Shown here piece by piece: positions 59,846-64,000 of a stretch of DNA of 64,000 nt (positions are counted from its first letter, which is position 1; the number at the start of each line of letters is the position of its first letter). The notes below the pieces were generated by a model. That model ran no database searches. It was given only the letters and a program-made list of their open reading frames with translations, and was not told where the DNA came from. A program made the translations under genes and the position numbers. This DNA comes from Pseudomonadota bacterium (GTDB lineage: Bacteria; Pseudomonadota; Gammaproteobacteria; Burkholderiales; Burkholderiaceae_C). The stretch spans positions 1 through 64,000 of the forward strand of contig JAFEER010000273.1 in assembly GCA_018240985.1 (NCBI GenBank), written 5' to 3'.

Positions 59846-62551
59846 CTACAACTGGTGCACCACCAGCTTGAAATCGGGGTCTTCATCAAACGCCCGCACC
59901 TCGAAGCCCAGCCGGCGCATCAGCTTGAGCATGGTGGGGTTGTTGGCCAGCACCAGGCCCTGGATTTCGGCCAGGCCGCGGTCGCGGGCGACATCCATGA
60001 TGCTGTGCATGAGGCGCGAGCCCAGGCCCTTGCCGGCCAGGTCGTCTGCTACCACCAGCGCAAACTCGCAGCTCGTATGGTCGGGGTTGGTGACGTAGCG
60101 CGACACGCCGACGATGCGCTCCTTGTGGCTGACCTCGCCCTCCTCGTCCACCACGCTCTCACGCTGCACGGCCACCAGGGCCATCTCGCGGTCGTAGTCG
60201 ATGAGCGTGAAGCGCGCCAGCATGGACGGCGGCAGTTCGGCGATCTGCGACACAAAACGGAAGTATCGGCTCTCCGGTGACAGCTCCTTGACCAGGCGCT
60301 GCATCATCTCCCCGTCGTCCGTGCGTATCGGGCGCACCAGGCATTCGCCACCGCCACGCAGCGGCAAAGTCTGCTCGTAGCGCGCCGGATAAGGGTGTAT
60401 GGACAGATGGCCGTAGTGGCCCGGCGCCAGGCTTTCGCCGCGGCTGCCGGTCTGGGCGTTCTCGTGGATGGCAATGCGCGCATCCACGGCCACGGCGCCC
60501 TGGTCGTCCACGATCAGCGGGTTGATGTCCATCTCGCGCAGCTGGGGCAGCGCGCACACCATTTCGGACACACGCAGCAGCACCTGCTCCAGCGCCTCCA
60601 TATTGACGGCCGATGCGCCGCGCCATTCGGCCAGGGTCTGGGCCACGCGTGAGCGGCTGATCAGGCTGCGGGCCAGGAACTGGTTCAGCGGCGGCAGCTC
60701 CATGGCGCGGTCGTTGATCAGCTCGATCATGGTGCCGCCGGCGCCAAAGGTGATCACGGGGCCGAAGGGATCGTCGCAGACCAGGCCGATGCAGATTTCG
60801 CGCCCGCGGCGCGCGCGCGCCATTTGCTGCACCGTGATGCCGTCGATGCGCGCATCGGGCTTGAGACGCTTCACGCGCTGCATCATGTCGTTGTAGGCGT
60901 CGCGCACAGAAGCGCCATTGGACAGGTTGAGCACGACGCCGCCGACGTCGGACTTGTGCGCGATGTCGGGCGAATGGATCTTCAGCACCACCGGGAAACC
61001 CAGCTGCGTGGCGGTCATCATGGCCTCGTGGGCGCTGCGCGCCAGCAGCGTCTTGGTGACCGGGATGTGGAAGGCTGCCAGCAGCGTCTTGGACTCCATC
61101 TCGGTGAGCACGTTGCGGCGCTCGGCCAGCACGCTCTCGATGACCAGGCGGGCCCCGTCGATGTCGGGCTTGGCCAGCGTGGTGAGCGACGGCGGTGTCT
61201 GCTGCAGCAGCTGCTGGTTCTGGTAGTACGAGGCGATGTTGCCGAATGCGCCCACCGCCGCCTCCGGCGTGCGGAAGGTGGGGATCTGCGCCTCGCGCAG
61301 TATCTGGCGCGCCGACGTCACGGAAACATCACCCATCCAGCAGCTCACCAGCGGCTTGGGCGCCAGGCGCTTGGCGTCGGCCAGGGCCTGGGCCACGCCC
61401 TGGGCGTCGGAGCCGGGCTTGGGCGAGAAGATGGCCAGCACACCGTCGATCTGCCGGTCGGCGAACGCCGCCTTCAGGGCCTGGGCGTAGTGCTGGGGCG
61501 TGGCCTCCTCGGACAGGTCTATGAGCCCGCACAGCGAGGCCAGGGCCGGCAGCTCTGGCGCCAGGCTGGTACTGGATTCTTGCGACAGCAGGCCCAGATC
61601 CAGGCCGATCTCATTCTCCCAGTCGGCCGCCAGCACGCCGGGGCCGCCGCCATTGGTGATGATGGCCAGGCGCTTGCCCACGGGCCGATAGCGCGAGGCC
61701 AGGCATTTGGCGGCCGAAAACAGCGCCACGAAGGAGCGCACGCGCACCGCGCCGGAGCGGCGCAGCACGGCGTCGAACACGTCGTCGCTGCCCACGATGG
61801 CGCCGCTGTGCGTCTGTGCGGCCTGGTTGCCCGCCGGCTTGCGCCCGGCCTTCAGCACCACCACCGGCTTGGCAAAGGCGGCCGAGCGCATGGCGCTCAT
61901 GAAACGGCGGGCATCCTGTATGCCTTCCATGTAGACCACGATGCTGTGCGTGCGCGCATCGTTGGCCAGGAAGTCCAGCGCCTCGCTCAGGCCCATGTCG
62001 GTGTGCGGGCCGAGCGAGATCACGCTGGAGAAGCCCACGCCGTTGTTCGCTGCCCAGTCGAGTATGGATGAGGTGAGCGCGCCCGACTGGCACACCAGTG
62101 CCAGCTGGCCGTCATGCGCCAGCGGCCCCGCAGCGCTGGCGTTGAGCTGCAGCGACGGGCGCTGAATGCCCAGCGAGTTAGGGCCCAGCAGGTGAATGCC
62201 CTCGCGCCGCGCGATCTTGTGCAGTTGGTCGGCCAGCTCGGCATCCACGCCGCTGGACAGCACCAGGGCGGAACGGCAGTTCATACGGCCGGCCAGCTCC
62301 AGCGTCTGCGGCAGATCTTTGTTGGGCTGGGCAATGATGGCCAGGTCGGCACGGATCTGCGCCAGGTCGGCCAGGGTACCGGTGGTGTTGGTATCAAAGA
62401 ACTGCAGCGTGCCGGTGGGCGTCTGCGCCTTCAGTGCCTGCAGCAACGCGCGTGCCTGTGGGGTTTGAGACTCCGGGGCATCCGTGTCGCCGGCCAGCAC
62501 GATGACCGAGCTGGGTGCGAACACGGGGGTGAGGTAGTGCTTATCCATCAT
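59846..62551 (-). CDS. Pat-type bifunctional acyl-CoA synthetase (ADP-forming)/GNAT acetyltransferase (901 aa)
   Basis: Large fusion resembling protein lysine acetyltransferase Pat/YfiQ. Residues about 1-460 resemble the CoA-binding/succinyl-CoA ligase alpha-like part (GVDAELADQLHKIARREGIHLLGPNSLGIQRPS; TNGGGPGVLAADWENEIGLDL). Residues about 490-710 form an ATP-grasp-like domain (MESKTLLAAFHIPVTKTL...FPVVLKIHSPDIAHKSDVGGVVLN). The C-terminal GNAT domain contains VVADDLAGKGLGSRLMHSIMDVARDRGLAEIQGLVLANNPTMLKLMRRLGFE. It probably acetylates metabolic enzymes. The ATG at 62551 or 62548 may be the start. A good -35 TTGACA and weak -10 are visible upstream. Confidence 0.92.
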   Translation of the reverse strand: MMDKHYLTPVFAPSSVIVLAGDTDAPESQTPQARALLQALKAQTPTGTLQFFDTNTTGTLADLAQIRADLAIIAQPNKDLPQTLELAGRMNCRSALVLSSGVDAELADQLHKIARREGIHLLGPNSLGIQRPSLQLNASAAGPLAHDGQLALVCQSGALTSSILDWAANNGVGFSSVISLGPHTDMGLSEALDFLANDARTHSIVVYMEGIQDARRFMSAMRSAAFAKPVVVLKAGRKPAGNQAAQTHSGAIVGSDDVFDAVLRRSGAVRVRSFVALFSAAKCLASRYRPVGKRLAIITNGGGPGVLAADWENEIGLDLGLLSQESSTSLAPELPALASLCGLIDLSEEATPQHYAQALKAAFADRQIDGVLAIFSPKPGSDAQGVAQALADAKRLAPKPLVSCWMGDVSVTSARQILREAQIPTFRTPEAAVGAFGNIASYYQNQQLLQQTPPSLTTLAKPDIDGARLVIESVLAERRNVLTEMESKTLLAAFHIPVTKTLLARSAHEAMMTATQLGFPVVLKIHSPDIAHKSDVGGVVLNLSNGASVRDAYNDMMQRVKRLKPDARIDGITVQQMARARRGREICIGLVCDDPFGPVITFGAGGTMIELINDRAMELPPLNQFLARSLISRSRVAQTLAEWRGASAVNMEALEQVLLRVSEMVCALPQLREMDINPLIVDDQGAVAVDARIAIHENAQTGSRGESLAPGHYGHLSIHPYPARYEQTLPLRGGGECLVRPIRTDDGEMMQRLVKELSPESRYFRFVSQIAELPPSMLARFTLIDYDREMALVAVQRESVVDEEGEVSHKERIVGVSRYVTNPDHTSCEFALVVADDLAGKGLGSRLMHSIMDVARDRGLAEIQGLVLANNPTMLKLMRRLGFEVRAFDEDPDFKLVVHQL

Positions 62552-62587
62552 GGTGGTTGCGATTGTGCGCTACCCAGGGAAAACCCG

Positions 62588-62615
62588 TAAGTACGTAAGC
62601 ATCCTGACATGTCAA
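62588..62615 (-). promoter_or_regulatory. Predicted promoter of the Pat-type gene
   Basis: On the minus strand, -35 TTGACA (62615-62610) and -10 TACTTA (62593-62588) with 16-bp spacing, about 36 bp before the start codon. The -35 is perfect and the -10 is weak. It lies in the 81-bp gap downstream of waaA. Confidence 0.4.
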
Positions 62616-62632
62616 TTGTTGTTAATTCGTAA

Positions 62633-63964
62633 CTAAATGCATTTCATGCACGCACCGAGCTGTCGCGCGATCGCGTCGGCCGTTGCCCGCGCGGCTCCGC
62701 GGTGCGCCTGGGTAAAGGCCTGGCAGCCATCGGCCAAGCTGGCCTGGCGCGGCCTGTCGTGGGCCAGTGCGATGGCGGCTGCGACGCCCTCTTTCATGTC
62801 GGCCACACGCAGGGCGGCACCCGCCGAAATCGCCATCTGCGCCGCCTCGGCAAAATTGAAGGTATGCGGGCCCATGACCAGCGGGCAGCCGCAGGCCGCG
62901 GCCTCGATCAGGTTTTGCCCGCCCAGCGGCGCATAGCTGCCGCCCAGCAGGGCCACATGGGCCAGGCTGTAATAGAGCGCCATCTCGCCCAGCGAGTCGC
63001 CAAGCCACACATCGGCCTGCTGCGGGCCGTCCGTCCACTGGCTGCGCCGCGCGACGCTCAGACCGGCCGCCTCGCACAGGCGCTGCACCTCGTCAAAGCG
63101 CTGCGGGTGGCGCGGCACGAGCAGCCATTGAACAGCCTCGTTTACTTCTGATTTGATAGCTGCTTGCGCTTTACCTGCGGGCGCTTGAAGGCTTTTTTGC
63201 TTCAAAACATCGAGCCACATCGCCTCCTCGCCTTCGCGTGTGCTGGCCAGCAGCAGCACGGGGCGCGGGCTGGCATCGCGCCAGGAACGCCCCCGGGCCT
63301 GCTGCTCGGGTACGGGCACAATGTCGAACTTGAGGTTGCCAAACACCCCGGCCACCGGTGCGCCCACGTCGCGCAGGCGCGCGGCGTCGTCCTGCGTCTG
63401 GGCCCACACCGCCGCCAGGCCGGCATAGGCGGGGCGCGACAGCCAGGCCAGGCGCTGCGCACCGACGCGGGATTTTTCATTCAGGCGCGCATTGGCCAGC
63501 ACCAGCGGCACACCGAAGGCGCGGCAGCCGGCCGCCAGATTCGGCCAGATCTCGGTCTCCATCAGGATGCCGATGGCCGGGCGGAACTGGCGCAGAAAGC
63601 GCCGCACGGCGCCCGGTGTGTCCCAGGGCTGCCAGACCTGCATGTCGCCCGCCTGCAGCAGCTTGGCGCCCTCGGCCCGGCCCGTGGCGGTGCCATGCGT
63701 CAGCAGCAGGCGCATGCCGGGCAGCTGGGCGCGCAGCTCTTTCAGCAGGATGGCGGCGGCACGCGTCTCGCCCAGCGAGACGGCGTGTAGCCACACCACG
63801 GTGCCGCCCTGCCCGGCCAGGCGCTGTTCGTACTGGCCAAAGCGCTCGGGCACGGCCACGGCGTAGCCGGGTTCGTTCAGCGCGCGGCGGCGCAGTTTGC
63901 GCTTGAGCAGCGGCGTCGCCAGCCAGATGGCCAGGCTGTACAGCCATAGGGCAAGGGTCTGCAT
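62633..63964 (-). CDS. waaA: 3-deoxy-D-manno-octulosonic acid (Kdo) transferase (443 aa)
   Basis: Inner-membrane-anchored glycosyltransferase adding Kdo to lipid A precursor. The N-terminal anchor LALWLYSLAIWLATPLL is at residues 3-19. The family motifs VVWLHAVSLGETRAA (catalytic Glu near 65), LLTHGTATGRAEGAK, LMETEIWPNL, ANARLNEKS, SYAPLGGQNLIEAAACGCPLVMGPHTFNF are all present. Between STREGEEAMWLDVL and VPRHPQRFDEV lies an extra stretch of about 22 residues (253-275), encoded by a copy of the dispersed palindromic element. The catalytic parts are intact, so the enzyme is probably active. Confidence 0.95.
   Translation of the reverse strand: MQTLALWLYSLAIWLATPLLKRKLRRRALNEPGYAVAVPERFGQYEQRLAGQGGTVVWLHAVSLGETRAAAILLKELRAQLPGMRLLLTHGTATGRAEGAKLLQAGDMQVWQPWDTPGAVRRFLRQFRPAIGILMETEIWPNLAAGCRAFGVPLVLANARLNEKSRVGAQRLAWLSRPAYAGLAAVWAQTQDDAARLRDVGAPVAGVFGNLKFDIVPVPEQQARGRSWRDASPRPVLLLASTREGEEAMWLDVLKQKSLQAPAGKAQAAIKSEVNEAVQWLLVPRHPQRFDEVQRLCEAAGLSVARRSQWTDGPQQADVWLGDSLGEMALYYSLAHVALLGGSYAPLGGQNLIEAAACGCPLVMGPHTFNFAEAAQMAISAGAALRVADMKEGVAAAIALAHDRPRQASLADGCQAFTQAHRGAARATADAIARQLGACMKCI
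63150..63206 (+). repeat. Dispersed ~60-bp palindromic element, copy 8, inside waaA
   Basis: TTGATAGCTGCTTGCGC near its start and GGCTTTTTTGCTTCAAAA at its end, in the order seen in copies 2 and 3. It is within the waaA reading frame, on the opposite strand, and is translated in frame as KQKSLQAPAGKAQAAIKSE without a stop codon. Confidence 0.75.
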
Positions 63965-64000
63965 GATGCGCCGTGGAGTCTGGCGCAGTGTTCAGTGCGC

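Overview
The window is about 64 kb of GC-rich bacterial chromosome. Gene content and protein character (2-oxoglutarate dehydrogenase sucA-odhB-lpdA, a Bug-type solute receptor beside an AtuA-family protein, ccoG, zapE, bamD, clpS-clpA, a yebC-purD pair) point to a betaproteobacterium of the Burkholderiales, most likely Comamonadaceae (Acidovorax/Alicycliphilus/Diaphorobacter/Comamonas type). This placement is by recognition, not by database search. No rRNA, tRNA, CRISPR array, prophage or IS transposase was seen; most of the window is core chromosome with some accessory islands.

Layout. 1-7.3 kb: purD (cut by the window edge) and yebC, a HerA-like ATPase, a YfcG-type GST, a MocR-type regulator and ccoG. 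7.45-14 kb: the most accessory-looking region, a same-strand run of LysR regulator, luciferase-like oxidoreductase, Old Yellow Enzyme, second luciferase-like oxidoreductase, cupin and omega-like GST, with a divergent tandem NTF2-like protein; it looks like an uncharacterised oxidative/reductive detoxification or catabolic cluster. 14-21.6 kb: second YebC paralogue, upp, a heme-type TonB receptor, a class II sirtuin, exonuclease I and a lytic transglycosylase. 21.6-31 kb: clpA, clpS, dnaE, bamD and a DinG-type helicase. 31-39.5 kb: PP2C phosphatase, a coiled-coil exported protein coupled to zapE, then lpdA, odhB and sucA. 39.6-47.5 kb: AI-2E/PerM-type permease, Bug receptor with an AtuA pair and an apparent LysR remnant, a tandem universal stress protein, a TTC38-like TPR protein and a membrane flavo-haem reductase. 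47.8-51.6 kb: methyltransferase, DTW tRNA enzyme, AhpD-like peroxidase, OmpA-like protein, ChaC-like cyclotransferase and pdxH. 51.6-56.3 kb: chrA-type transporter, a ZnuD-like TonB receptor with a His-rich loop, a DUF2946-like protein and msrA. 56.4-64 kb: TetR regulator, isoaspartyl methyltransferase, rhodanese, TolC-family protein, a Pat-type acyl-CoA synthetase/acetyltransferase and waaA.

Two repeat classes stand out. At least eight copies of an imperfect ~60-bp palindromic element (ends resembling TTGATAGCTG...TTTTTT.CCTGAA) lie between genes, and one sits in frame inside waaA. Two G/C-rich inverted-repeat elements (55.1-55.3 kb and 59.7-59.8 kb) flank transport genes. Functional links within the window: the 2-oxoglutarate dehydrogenase operon, the ClpS/ClpA adaptor-unfoldase pair, a zinc-uptake-like receptor/DUF2946 pair, and both halves of a possible reversible lysine acylation system (Pat-like enzyme and sirtuin, not adjacent).
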